From assembly GCF_003570715.1 (NCBI RefSeq), contig NZ_QXXQ01000023.1, forward strand, positions 1 to 40,819: a stretch of DNA of 40,819 nucleotides, in the 5' to 3' direction. The position numbers were made by a program, and so were the translations under genes. Source of the stretch: Gemmobacter lutimaris (GTDB lineage: Bacteria > Pseudomonadota > Alphaproteobacteria > Rhodobacterales > Rhodobacteraceae). This document shows, one piece after another, positions 7,472 to 14,819 of the stretch. The notes under the pieces are model-generated. The model saw only the letters and a program-made list of their open reading frames with translations. It had not been told where the DNA came from and ran no database searches. Within the stretch, counting starts at the first letter, position 1; each line of letters starts with the position of its first letter.

Positions 7472-8974
7472 TCAGCTATCGTTGATTTGCCAGTCGGCGC
7501 GGCGCTTGCGGTTGCGCAGGCTGTCCCGGATTGACAACAGGATCAGCGCGGTCAGCGCCGCCACCAGAACCGCCGAGATCGGCCGGGTGACAAACACGGT
7601 GAAGTCGCCACCGGCCCCGCCCAGCGCCTGCCGCACACGCGATTCCACGATCGGACCCATCACCAGCCCCAGCAGAATGGGCGTCAGCGGCCAGCGATGC
7701 GCGCGCAGGATGTAGCCAAGCAGGCCGAAGAACATCGACAGCCCCACATCCGAGAAATTGTAGTTCGCGGCATAAGTGCCGATCAGTGAAAGCGTCAGGA
7801 TCGCCACGCCAAGGAACCGCTTGTCCACCAGCGCTGCGCGGGCGATCCATTTGGTTGCGAACAGCAGGAAGGCGATGATGACGAAATTCATCAGAAGCAG
7901 CGTCCAGTAAAGCCCGGCGACGAAATCACCATGCTTCAGGAACAGTTCCGGCCCCGGCACCACGTTATGCACCAGAAACACCGCCAGCATCATCGAGGTC
8001 AGTTCTTCCCCCGGAATGCCCAGCGCGAGCATCGGGATCAGCGCCGCGGGTGGCACCGCGTTGTTCGTCGCCTCTGACACGATGATGCCCTCGGGCGCGC
8101 CCTTGCCAAAAAGATGCCCCTGCGGCGAAAGCTTGCGTGCCCAGACATAATTAACCTGCTGGGCCAGAAACTCGCCCACACCGGGCATGATGCCGATGAT
8201 GATGCCCACAATCGACGACCCGAACAGCGTGCGCGGATAACGCAGCACCTCAAGGAAGCCATCGAAGAAACCTCCCGACAGCTTCACCTCGCGGGCCCGC
8301 GCACCTTTGCCGCCAAGCTGCACCAGCGCCTCGGAAACCGCGAACAGGCCGATTACCAGTGGCACCAGCGGGATGCCTTGCATCAGCCATGTTTCGCCAA
8401 AGGTATAGCGCTGCGTCGCATAGGCCGTTTCCAGCCCGATCGTGGCAAGGAAAAGCCCGAAGGCCAGCGCCGCCAGCGCCTCGATGCGGCGGCCACCATG
8501 GCCCACGACCACCAGAACCAGCGCCGAGATGGCCAGCATGGCAAATTCGGCAGAACCGAAGTTCCGTGCGATCAGGGCAAGCGGTTTGGTCAGCACCATC
8601 AGCGCCAGCACCGCCATCACCCCACCCACGAAAGAGGCGGAATAGGCCAGAGACATGGCGCGCCGCGCCTCGCCCCGGTCCGCGAAGGGTTTGGCCTCCA
8701 TCGCGGTCAGCACCGCCACCGGCGAGCCGGGCGTATTGAGCAGGACGGCAGGAATGGCCGAGCCGTAGGCGGACCCGCAATAGACCCCCAGAAGCAGCGT
8801 CATGCCCAACAGCGGCTCCATCCCGAAGGTCGAGGGCAGCAGGATGGAAATGGTGACCGCGGCACCGGCACCGGGAATGGCGCCGACAATCACCCCGAGA
8901 ATGGCGCCGAAGGCCATGACGGCGATCAGCCACGGATCGGAAAGCTGGGCAAGGCCGGCAAAGATGAATTCCAT
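7472..8974 (-). CDS. tctA: tripartite tricarboxylate transporter large permease, TctA family
   Basis: 500 aa, many hydrophobic segments (about ten or more). The family hallmarks are clear near the N-terminus: GVIVGAIPGAGAAV followed by GSAYGSAIPAVLLNTPGSP. The second repeat-like motif GIIIGIMPGVGEFLA is near residue 255. This is the ion-coupled channel subunit of a secondary TTT carboxylate importer in the inner membrane. It lies 9 nt after tctB and is followed closely by the aldehyde dehydrogenase. The family is secure. The ligand is unknown; tctA/B/C is used as a family symbol only. Confidence 0.92.
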   Translation of the reverse strand: MEFIFAGLAQLSDPWLIAVMAFGAILGVIVGAIPGAGAAVTISILLPSTFGMEPLLGMTLLLGVYCGSAYGSAIPAVLLNTPGSPVAVLTAMEAKPFADRGEARRAMSLAYSASFVGGVMAVLALMVLTKPLALIARNFGSAEFAMLAISALVLVVVGHGGRRIEALAALAFGLFLATIGLETAYATQRYTFGETWLMQGIPLVPLVIGLFAVSEALVQLGGKGARAREVKLSGGFFDGFLEVLRYPRTLFGSSIVGIIIGIMPGVGEFLAQQVNYVWARKLSPQGHLFGKGAPEGIIVSEATNNAVPPAALIPMLALGIPGEELTSMMLAVFLVHNVVPGPELFLKHGDFVAGLYWTLLLMNFVIIAFLLFATKWIARAALVDKRFLGVAILTLSLIGTYAANYNFSDVGLSMFFGLLGYILRAHRWPLTPILLGLVMGPIVESRVRQALGGAGGDFTVFVTRPISAVLVAALTALILLSIRDSLRNRKRRADWQINDS

Positions 8975-8983
8975 GATCGGGCC

Positions 8984-9532
8984 TCAGAACCAGCGGATCA
9001 GATAGGAGCGCACCGCTTCGGGTGCGGCGTCGTAATAGCCGGGACTGGGCATCCAGACCCCCAGACCGACGCGGAAGATCAGAACCAGCGCCACCGTCAG
9101 TGCCGCTCCGGCCAGCAGCCAGCGCGGGCTGTTCAGCCCGGTCCGCAGCATCAGCCACATGACAAAGGCGAACGTGGCCAGGAAATAACCAATATGGATG
9201 GTCAGCCAGAGATAGAGGCCGAAATAGGCCAGAAGCTCCAGCGGGCGCAGCCAGCCCAGAACCCTGGTCCGGGCATCGCGCCATTCCTCCGCTGATGGCG
9301 GCCGGGCGCGCAGATCGACAATCGCGCGGCCCAGCGTGAAGATATTCGCCCCCACCAGAAGGACCAGCGCAAAACCGGGGGCCAGGGCCGGGCGCGTCCA
9401 CCAGCCGCCAGAAGCGACGCCGCGCCCGGTTGCCTTGCCGATCAGCGCAAGAAGCCCCACCGCCACCAGCGCGAAGATGCCATTCAACAGCAGGCTTTCC
9501 AGCCTGTTCGCCTCGGGCGTTTCGTCTGACAT
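8984..9532 (-). CDS. tctB: tripartite tricarboxylate transporter small permease, TctB family
   Basis: 182 aa with four predicted hydrophobic helices, beginning around residues 13-30 (LLLNGIFALVAVGLLALI), 50-70, 98-120 and 132-155, the usual size and topology of TctB. The short cytosolic N-terminus MSDETPEANRLE precedes the first helix. It is placed between tctC and tctA, the standard order. A hairpin with a T-rich tail separates it from tctC, so it may be expressed below the binding protein. Confidence 0.85.
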   Translation of the reverse strand: MSDETPEANRLESLLLNGIFALVAVGLLALIGKATGRGVASGGWWTRPALAPGFALVLLVGANIFTLGRAIVDLRARPPSAEEWRDARTRVLGWLRPLELLAYFGLYLWLTIHIGYFLATFAFVMWLMLRTGLNSPRWLLAGAALTVALVLIFRVGLGVWMPSPGYYDAAPEAVRSYLIRWF

Positions 9533-9553
9533 ATCGTTATCCCGAAAGAAAAC

Positions 9554-9577
9554 GGCGCGCGGATCGGTCCGCGCGCC
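9554..9577 (-). terminator. intrinsic terminator/attenuator between tctC and tctB
   Basis: GGCGCGCGG (9554-9562) and CCGCGCGCC (9569-9577) form a perfect 9-bp GC stem with a 6-nt loop. Read on the minus strand it is followed by GTTTTCTTTC, a T-rich tail. Since tctB and tctA continue downstream, it probably acts as a partial terminator or a 3'-end protector for tctC mRNA. Confidence 0.7.
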
Positions 9578-9586
9578 TGTCCAAGG

Positions 9587-10528
9587 TCATTCGACCCCCA
9601 TGGCCTTGCGAATGGCGACAAGCTTGTCCTTGTCAGTGGCCACCTGTGCCACGGCCTTGTCCTGCGGCTCCCAGTAGACCAGCGCGCCCGTGGTCTTGGC
9701 GATCTCCTGCGCCGCATCCGAGGCGATCACTTTCTGCGCGACCGAAGCGATCTTGTCCTTCACCTCCTGCGGTGTGCCCTTCGGAACGAACAGACCGTTC
9801 CAAAGCGACAGGTCGAGATCGGGCGAGATTTCGGCCAGCGTCGGCGCATCGGGGGTGATCGCGGTGCGCGCGCCTGTCACGGTGGCCAGAACCGTGATTT
9901 CATTCATGCAGGACAGAACGAGTTGCGCAGTGGTGTTGATGACATCGGCATCGCCATTGGCCAGGGTCGAGCAATCAACCGCATCAAAGGCCGCTTCCGC
10001 AGCGAAGGCGCCACCCAGTTCCTTCATCGCCGAGAAGGTCAGCAGCGTCGGCGGCAGGCCATAGCCGAAATGGCCAAGGCGCACATTGTTCGCCTTCGAA
10101 TAATCGGCCAGTTCCTGCATCGTTTTATAGGGGGCATCCTTGCTTGTGGCGATCAGGAACGGATAGGTCAGAAAGATGCCCACCGGCTCCAGCGCGTCGG
10201 GGGCAATCGCGGCCTCGGCGCCCATCGTCTTGATGGTGGGAATGTCGAGCACAAAAGACCCTACGGTATAGCCGTCGGGGGCTGCGGTCGCCACCTTCAC
10301 CCCGCCCACAACGCCCCCGCCGCCGGGCATGTTCACCACCGCCGCGGGTGCGCCCAGCTCTTTCTGGAACTCTTCGGCGATCATCCGCGTCAGCAGATCT
10401 TCCAGATCGCCGGGCGGCCACGGCACGATGAATGTGACCGGCTTTTGCGGATAGTCAGCCAGCACCGGCGCGGCCATGGCCCCCAGCGCCACAGCAGCGA
10501 CTCCCGCAAGCAGAGCCAATTTCGTCAT
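9587..10528 (-). CDS. tctC: TctC/Bug family periplasmic solute receptor
   Basis: 313 aa from MTKLALL. The start is preceded on the minus strand by GGGAGA; an ATG nine codons earlier lacks a good ribosome site. The signal peptide spans about residues 1-24, with cleavage near PVLA-DYP. The mature start YPQKPVTFIVPWPPGD is the Bug-family strand that binds carboxylate ligands. The usual loop there is AGGxxD, whereas this protein reads PPGDLED, which may alter ligand choice. The later segment NMPGGGGVVGGVKVA also matches the family. It is the first gene of the TTT operon and reads away from the IclR regulator. Ligand unknown; family members bind carboxylic acids. Confidence 0.9.
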   Translation of the reverse strand: MTKLALLAGVAAVALGAMAAPVLADYPQKPVTFIVPWPPGDLEDLLTRMIAEEFQKELGAPAAVVNMPGGGGVVGGVKVATAAPDGYTVGSFVLDIPTIKTMGAEAAIAPDALEPVGIFLTYPFLIATSKDAPYKTMQELADYSKANNVRLGHFGYGLPPTLLTFSAMKELGGAFAAEAAFDAVDCSTLANGDADVINTTAQLVLSCMNEITVLATVTGARTAITPDAPTLAEISPDLDLSLWNGLFVPKGTPQEVKDKIASVAQKVIASDAAQEIAKTTGALVYWEPQDKAVAQVATDKDKLVAIRKAMGVE

Positions 10529-10557
10529 TGCAGTCTCCCTGTTTATCTGGTTCATTA

Positions 10558-10576
10558 TTCAAACCATTGGTTCAAA
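10558..10576. promoter_or_regulatory. candidate operator in the tctC-iclR divergent promoter
   Basis: AACCATTGGTT (10562-10572) is a palindrome around a central T, flanked by the direct repeat TTCAAA at 10558-10563 and 10571-10576. It lies between the divergent tctC and iclR genes, where an IclR dimer would be expected to act. A TTGACA -35-like hexamer (10583-10588) and repeated GTCAAC (10597-10602, 10605-10610) follow. The assignment to IclR is inferred from position only. Confidence 0.5.
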
Positions 10577-10666
10577 TTTAGATTGACAGACCCTGCGTCA
10601 ACCTGTCAACAAAAAAGGGTGCAGCCGCGCCCGAATTCGCCGCAACTGCAACGAAAGGATGTGGAC

Positions 10667-11464
10667 ATGGGCACCGTTTCAAAGGCGCTCGAGCTTCTGG
10701 ACCTGTTTCGCCGGGATCGGCCGCAAATCGGCCTGTCCGATCTGGCACGCCTTTCCGGCGTCAACAAAGCCACATGCTTTCGGCTGATGACCGAACTGCA
10801 AACCTATGGCCTGATTGAACAAATCGGTGCCGCACGGGAATATCGCATCGGCCCTGCCGTGCTGCGCCTTGCCGCGCTGCGCGAAGAAGTTGCCCCGTTC
10901 AAGTCGGTCGTCGTGCCGATTCTGACCGCGCTTGCAGAATCGACGGGCGAATCAACCCATGTTTCGGTTCTTGCGGGCGACCGGGTGGAACTGGTGCATT
11001 TCGTCTATTCCACGCAGCACGGCACACGCGTGATGATGCATGACGCCGATCACCTGCCGTTTCACGCCTCATCCTCGGGGCTGGCGATTCTGGCCCATGC
11101 GCCTGAAGCGCTGCGCGAACGGATTCTGGCGCGCAAACTACCGAAATTCACGCCGCAGACCCAAACCGACCCCGCAATCATCCGCGCCCGTCTGGACGAG
11201 ATCCGCCGCAGCGGCATCGCCGAATCCGCCGGCAGTTTCGAGGAAGACGTGCATTCGGTTGCCGTGCCGCTGTTCAATGCCCGGTCTACCTGTATGGGCG
11301 CGGTGGCCGTTGCTGCGCCCTCCGCCCGCATGAGCGATGCGTTGCGCGCCAGGATCAAGGCCGAGATCATCACAGCCGCGCTGCAGATCATGCAGTTGCG
11401 CGGCGGCATCCCGCCCGAGGGCTTTGCCCTTGGCGCGCCCCCTTCCATCCCATCACCGCCCTGA
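10667..11464 (+). CDS. IclR family transcriptional regulator
   Basis: 265 aa from MGTVSKALELLDLF. GAAAGGA (10653-10659) gives a 7-nt spacer. The N-terminal winged helix-turn-helix covers about residues 1-65 (IGLSDLARLSGVNKATCFRLM), followed by the IclR effector-binding domain with LPFHASSSGLAILA, which contains the family's ligand-pocket serine/alanine loop. Such regulators typically control aromatic or carboxylate catabolism and respond to a pathway metabolite. It diverges from the tctC operon and lies 14 nt before the aminotransferase gene, so it probably controls both directions. Confidence 0.92.
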   Translation: MGTVSKALELLDLFRRDRPQIGLSDLARLSGVNKATCFRLMTELQTYGLIEQIGAAREYRIGPAVLRLAALREEVAPFKSVVVPILTALAESTGESTHVSVLAGDRVELVHFVYSTQHGTRVMMHDADHLPFHASSSGLAILAHAPEALRERILARKLPKFTPQTQTDPAIIRARLDEIRRSGIAESAGSFEEDVHSVAVPLFNARSTCMGAVAVAAPSARMSDALRARIKAEIITAALQIMQLRGGIPPEGFALGAPPSIPSPP

Positions 11465-11478
11465 CAGAAGAGACCGCC

Positions 11479-12831
11479 ATGAAAGACCAGAATTTCCTCA
11501 AGGCCAATAACGCACGCAGCCTGTGGCACCCGATGACCTCGCCTGCCGACAGCCTTTCCAATGCCCCGACCATCGTGACCGAAGCGTCGGGTGTGCGCAT
11601 CCGCGATGTGGACGGGCACGAGGTGATTGATGGCGTCGGCGGGCTGTGGAATGTCAATCTCGGCTATTCCTGCCAGCCGGTGAAAGACGCCATCTCCGCG
11701 CAGCTTGACCGCCTGCCCTATTATTCGATCTTCCGTGGCACATCCAACGATTGCGTCATCGAACTGGCCGAGGAACTGCGGGCCTTTTTCGAGCCCGACG
11801 GGCTGACGCGCGCCTTTTTCACCTCGGGCGGGTCAGACAGCGTGGAAACCGCGCTGCGCCTTGCGCGGCAATACCACAAGCTGCGCGGTCAGGCCGGGCG
11901 GGTGAAATTCCTCAGCCTCAAGAAGGGCTACCACGGCACGCATATGGGCGGCGCCTCGGTGAACGGAAACGCGAATTTCCGCAGCAATTACGAGCCGCTT
12001 CTGCCCGGCTGCCACCACATCACCGCGCCCTATCCCTATCGCAACCCGTTCAACGAGACAGACCCCGCGCGACTGGCCCAGCTTATCCTCGCGCAGATCG
12101 AGGATGAAATCGCCTTTCAGGGCGCCGACACCATCGCCGCCTTCATCATGGAACCGATCCTTGGCGCGGGTGGGGTGATCGTGCCCGATGCCAGCTTCAT
12201 GCCCGGCGTCGAGGCGATCTGCCGCCGCCATGGCATCCTGCTGATCGCGGATGAGGTGATTACCGCCTTCGGCCGCACCGGCGCATGGTCGGGCAGCCGC
12301 CTTTGGGGGGTGAAGCCCGATTTCATGTGCACCGCCAAGGCCATCACCAACGGTTACTTCCCTTTCGGCGCGGTGATGATCGCGGAAGCGGTGGCCGAGG
12401 TGTTCGAAAGCGACGCCAGTGCGAAAGCCGCCATCGGGCATGGCTATACCTATTCCGGCCATCCGGTCGGCGCGGCGGCGGCGCTTGCCTGCCTTGCCGA
12501 AACACGGCGGCTGAATGTCATCGAAAACGCCGCCGCGCGTGGCGCACAACTGTTCGCAGGTCTGAAGGATTTGCAGACGAAATACGATGTGATCGGCGAT
12601 GTGCGTGGTGGTCACGGGCTGATGCTGGCGCTGGAACTGGTGGCTGATCGCACCACCAGACAACCGGCTGACAAGCCGGTGCCCGGTAAAGTGCAACAGG
12701 CGGCTTATGAGGCGGGCGCGATGGTGCGGGTCTCCGGGCCGAACATCATCCTGTCGCCATCGTTGGTGCTGAGCGAGGCCGATGCGCAGGGAATCCTTGA
12801 TGCGCTCGATGCGGGCTTCCGGGCTTTGTGA
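11479..12831 (+). CDS. class III PLP-dependent aminotransferase (omega-amino acid:pyruvate type)
   Basis: 450 aa. It transfers an amino group between an omega-amino acid or amine and a 2-oxo acid using PLP. Schiff-base Lys287 lies in CTAKAITNGY, the cofactor aspartate D258 in LLIADEVITAFGRTG, and the phosphate-binding SGGSDSVETALRLAR near 115-130. The N-terminal LWHPMT motif is typical of the omega-transaminase branch. It begins 14 nt after iclR with AGAAGAGA upstream and is followed 7 nt later by the MBL-fold gene. With two aldehyde dehydrogenases nearby it fits deamination of an amine to an aldehyde and onward oxidation, though the substrate is not shown. Confidence 0.92.
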   Translation: MKDQNFLKANNARSLWHPMTSPADSLSNAPTIVTEASGVRIRDVDGHEVIDGVGGLWNVNLGYSCQPVKDAISAQLDRLPYYSIFRGTSNDCVIELAEELRAFFEPDGLTRAFFTSGGSDSVETALRLARQYHKLRGQAGRVKFLSLKKGYHGTHMGGASVNGNANFRSNYEPLLPGCHHITAPYPYRNPFNETDPARLAQLILAQIEDEIAFQGADTIAAFIMEPILGAGGVIVPDASFMPGVEAICRRHGILLIADEVITAFGRTGAWSGSRLWGVKPDFMCTAKAITNGYFPFGAVMIAEAVAEVFESDASAKAAIGHGYTYSGHPVGAAAALACLAETRRLNVIENAAARGAQLFAGLKDLQTKYDVIGDVRGGHGLMLALELVADRTTRQPADKPVPGKVQQAAYEAGAMVRVSGPNIILSPSLVLSEADAQGILDALDAGFRAL

Positions 12832-12838
12832 GGGTGCG

Positions 12839-13690
12839 ATGACCGATCATGTCGCCCTGCTGGGCACGAAAGGGGGGCCGGCCATCCGCACCGGCTCCAC
12901 CAACCCCACTTCGAACCTGCTGTGCCTGTCGGGGCAGCGGGTCGTCGTCGATTGCGGGCTGGGGGTGACGCGCGGGCTGGTCGATCAGGGCATGGCGCTG
13001 AAGGATCTTGACCAGATCGTCATCACCCACCTGCATTCCGATCACTACCTCGAACTCGGGCCGTTGCTGCACACGGCCTGGGTGGCTGGCCTGAAAACCC
13101 CGGTCACCGTGCATGGCCCCGAGGGGCTGGCCGAGTATTGGACGCATTTCCTTGCCTCGATGCAGAATGACATCGCCATCCGTATCGAAGACGAGGGCCG
13201 CCCAGATCTGGCCGGTCTCGTGCACTTCAAGGTGGTGGACCCGACGCGCGGTTTCACCATCGGGCCGCTGACCGTGCGGGCCATGGCCACACTGCACCCG
13301 CCTGTGACCTGTTACGCCTATCGCTTTGAAAGTGCGGGCAAGTCGGTCGTGTTCTCGGGCGATACCTCCTATATGCCCGAAATGGCGGCTTTCGCCGCCG
13401 GGGCCGATCTGCTGATTCACGAGGCAATGCTGGGCGAGGCGCTGCCCGCGCTTATGGCACGGATCGGCAATGGTGATGACCGCCTGATGCATCACTGGCT
13501 GCGCGCCCATACGCTTGCCGCCGATGCGGCCAGAATCGCCGCGGCGGCAGGTGTGAAGGCGCTTGCGCTCAATCACCTGATCCCTTCGGACGACCCGGCC
13601 TTTGGCGAGGCCGAATGGCAGGCCAGCATAGCCGCCGACTGGTCGGGGCCGTTTTATCTGGGGCATGACGGAATGCGCATTCCGCTGTAA
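12839..13690 (+). CDS. MBL-fold metallo-hydrolase (RNase Z/arylsulfatase-like branch)
   Basis: 283 aa from MTDHVALLGTKGG. The start at 12839 lies 7 nt after the aminotransferase stop with GAGGG upstream; a longer frame into the aminotransferase is a shadow. The zinc motif THLHSDHY gives H64, H66, D68 and H69. Further candidates are His in TLHPPV, Asp in FSGDTSY and His in ALNHL, so both metal sites appear complete. It has no signal peptide, so it is probably cytosolic. Sequence style (TSNLL, GDTSYMPEM) resembles the RNase Z-like metal-dependent hydrolases that cleave esters, lactones or phosphoesters. The partner role in the operon is unknown. Confidence 0.88.
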   Translation: MTDHVALLGTKGGPAIRTGSTNPTSNLLCLSGQRVVVDCGLGVTRGLVDQGMALKDLDQIVITHLHSDHYLELGPLLHTAWVAGLKTPVTVHGPEGLAEYWTHFLASMQNDIAIRIEDEGRPDLAGLVHFKVVDPTRGFTIGPLTVRAMATLHPPVTCYAYRFESAGKSVVFSGDTSYMPEMAAFAAGADLLIHEAMLGEALPALMARIGNGDDRLMHHWLRAHTLAADAARIAAAAGVKALALNHLIPSDDPAFGEAEWQASIAADWSGPFYLGHDGMRIPL

Positions 13691-13696
13691 CGCACA

Positions 13697-13719
13697 GCCA
13701 CCGCCATGACTGCGGTGGC
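13697..13719 (+). terminator. hairpin after the MBL-fold gene
   Basis: GCCACCGC (13697-13704) and GCGGTGGC (13712-13719) form a perfect 8-bp stem with a 7-nt loop immediately after the stop codon at 13690. No T-run follows, so termination may be Rho-assisted. Confidence 0.55.
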
Positions 13720-13753
13720 AAGGGCGCTGCGTTCCGGCGGCGCCCGGCTTGTG

Positions 13754-13772
13754 GCATTAGTTCATCTAATGC
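13754..13772. promoter_or_regulatory. GcvA/LysR-type dyad ATTAG-N5-CTAAT
   Basis: GCATTAG (13754-13760), spacer TTCAT, CTAATGC (13766-13772): a perfect 7-bp inverted repeat of the T-N11-A kind bound by LysR regulators. E. coli GcvA sites contain CTAAT, and the LysR protein of this cluster (17679-18617) is GcvA-like. The dyad lies 126 nt upstream of the lyase gene in an otherwise gene-free gap (13691-13898). Confidence 0.6.
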
Positions 13773-13898
13773 TCAGCCGCAGAACATTCTCCTTTGCGCG
13801 ACTTCCACCGGGGGTCTAGCCATTGCGGCACACCCCTGCCGATGAAGGAACCCCCTCGTTCGGTCAGGTCATGGCTGGGTCGCAAAGGAGGGCCGCGG

Positions 13899-14816
13899 AT
13901 GAGCGTCCGTTTCAAGCTGGAGGGCATCTATACCCCCGTCATCACGCCATTCCATTCAGATTGGGAAGTGGATTTCGATAGCCTGGCCGACCTTGTGGAC
14001 CGTCTTGTCGCGGCAGGGGTGCACGGCCTTGTCTCTGGCGGCTCGACCGGCGAAAACTATGCCGAAACGATTGACGAACGGCTGACCATCGCCCGTTTCA
14101 TCGTGGATCGGGTCAAAGGCCGTATTCCTGTCGTTGTCGGCACCGGCGCGATGCGGACACCGGAGTCCCTTGCCCTTGCCAAAGGCGCACGCGAGATGGG
14201 CGCAGATGCGATCCTGCTGGCCACGCCACCCTATTCGGTGCCGACCGAACACGAGAACGCGCTGAACGCGCTGGCCATTGACCGCGCAGCGGACCTGCCG
14301 ATCATCCTTTACAACTATCCGGGCCGGATGGGGGTTTCGATGGGGCGCGCGTTCCTTGATCGGGTCGGGCGCTCGCGGAACGTCATCGGCATCAAGGAAA
14401 GCAGCGGTGACATCAACCGTGTGCACCTTCTGGCACGCGACTACCCGCATATCCAGATGTCCTGCGGGATGGACGATCAGGCACTGGAATTCTTTGCCTG
14501 GGGGGCCCGAAGCTGGATTTGCGGCGGATCGAATTTCCTGCCGGAAGAACATGTCGCGCTTTACGAAACCTGCGTGCTGAAGGGCGATTTCGTCACAGGC
14601 CGCCGGATCATGTCGGCGATGCTTCCGCTGATGGCCGTGCTGGAACAGGGCGGCAAATTCATCCAGTGCATCAAGCATGGAGTCGAGCTGTCTGGCCTGA
14701 AGTCTGGCCCGATGCGCCCGCCGCTGAAGGGGCTGAACAAGGAAGAAAAACGCGAGCTTGAGCAGGTGATCCGCACGCTCAGGACCACTGTTCAAGCGAT
14801 CCTGAAAGGGAACTGA
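13899..14816 (+). CDS. dihydrodipicolinate synthase (DapA) family lyase/aldolase
   Basis: 305 aa from MSVRFKLEGIYTPV, with AAAGGAGG (about 13884-13892) upstream; the longer frame is not supported by a ribosome site. It is a TIM-barrel, Schiff-base class I enzyme. Lys166 lies in NVIGIKESSGD, catalytic Tyr138 in ILYNYPGR, and the pyruvate-carboxylate loop GGSTGENY at 47-54 replaces the usual GTTGE. Family members cleave or condense 2-oxo acids, for example pyrroline-4-hydroxy-2-carboxylate deaminase and sugar-acid dehydratases/aldolases. It is followed 3 nt later by an aldehyde dehydrogenase and then a DAO-type oxidoreductase. That set resembles hydroxyproline or sugar-acid degradation, by analogy only. 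It is unlikely to be the lysine-pathway dapA. Confidence 0.88.
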   Translation: MSVRFKLEGIYTPVITPFHSDWEVDFDSLADLVDRLVAAGVHGLVSGGSTGENYAETIDERLTIARFIVDRVKGRIPVVVGTGAMRTPESLALAKGAREMGADAILLATPPYSVPTEHENALNALAIDRAADLPIILYNYPGRMGVSMGRAFLDRVGRSRNVIGIKESSGDINRVHLLARDYPHIQMSCGMDDQALEFFAWGARSWICGGSNFLPEEHVALYETCVLKGDFVTGRRIMSAMLPLMAVLEQGGKFIQCIKHGVELSGLKSGPMRPPLKGLNKEEKRELEQVIRTLRTTVQAILKGN

Positions 14817-14819
14817 GCC

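Noticed and set aside
13899-14816. Lysine-biosynthesis dapA
   Set aside because: The loop is GGSTGENY rather than the usual GTTGE and the gene is embedded with catabolic dehydrogenases and a GcvA-type regulator, so a degradative lyase or aldolase is more likely.
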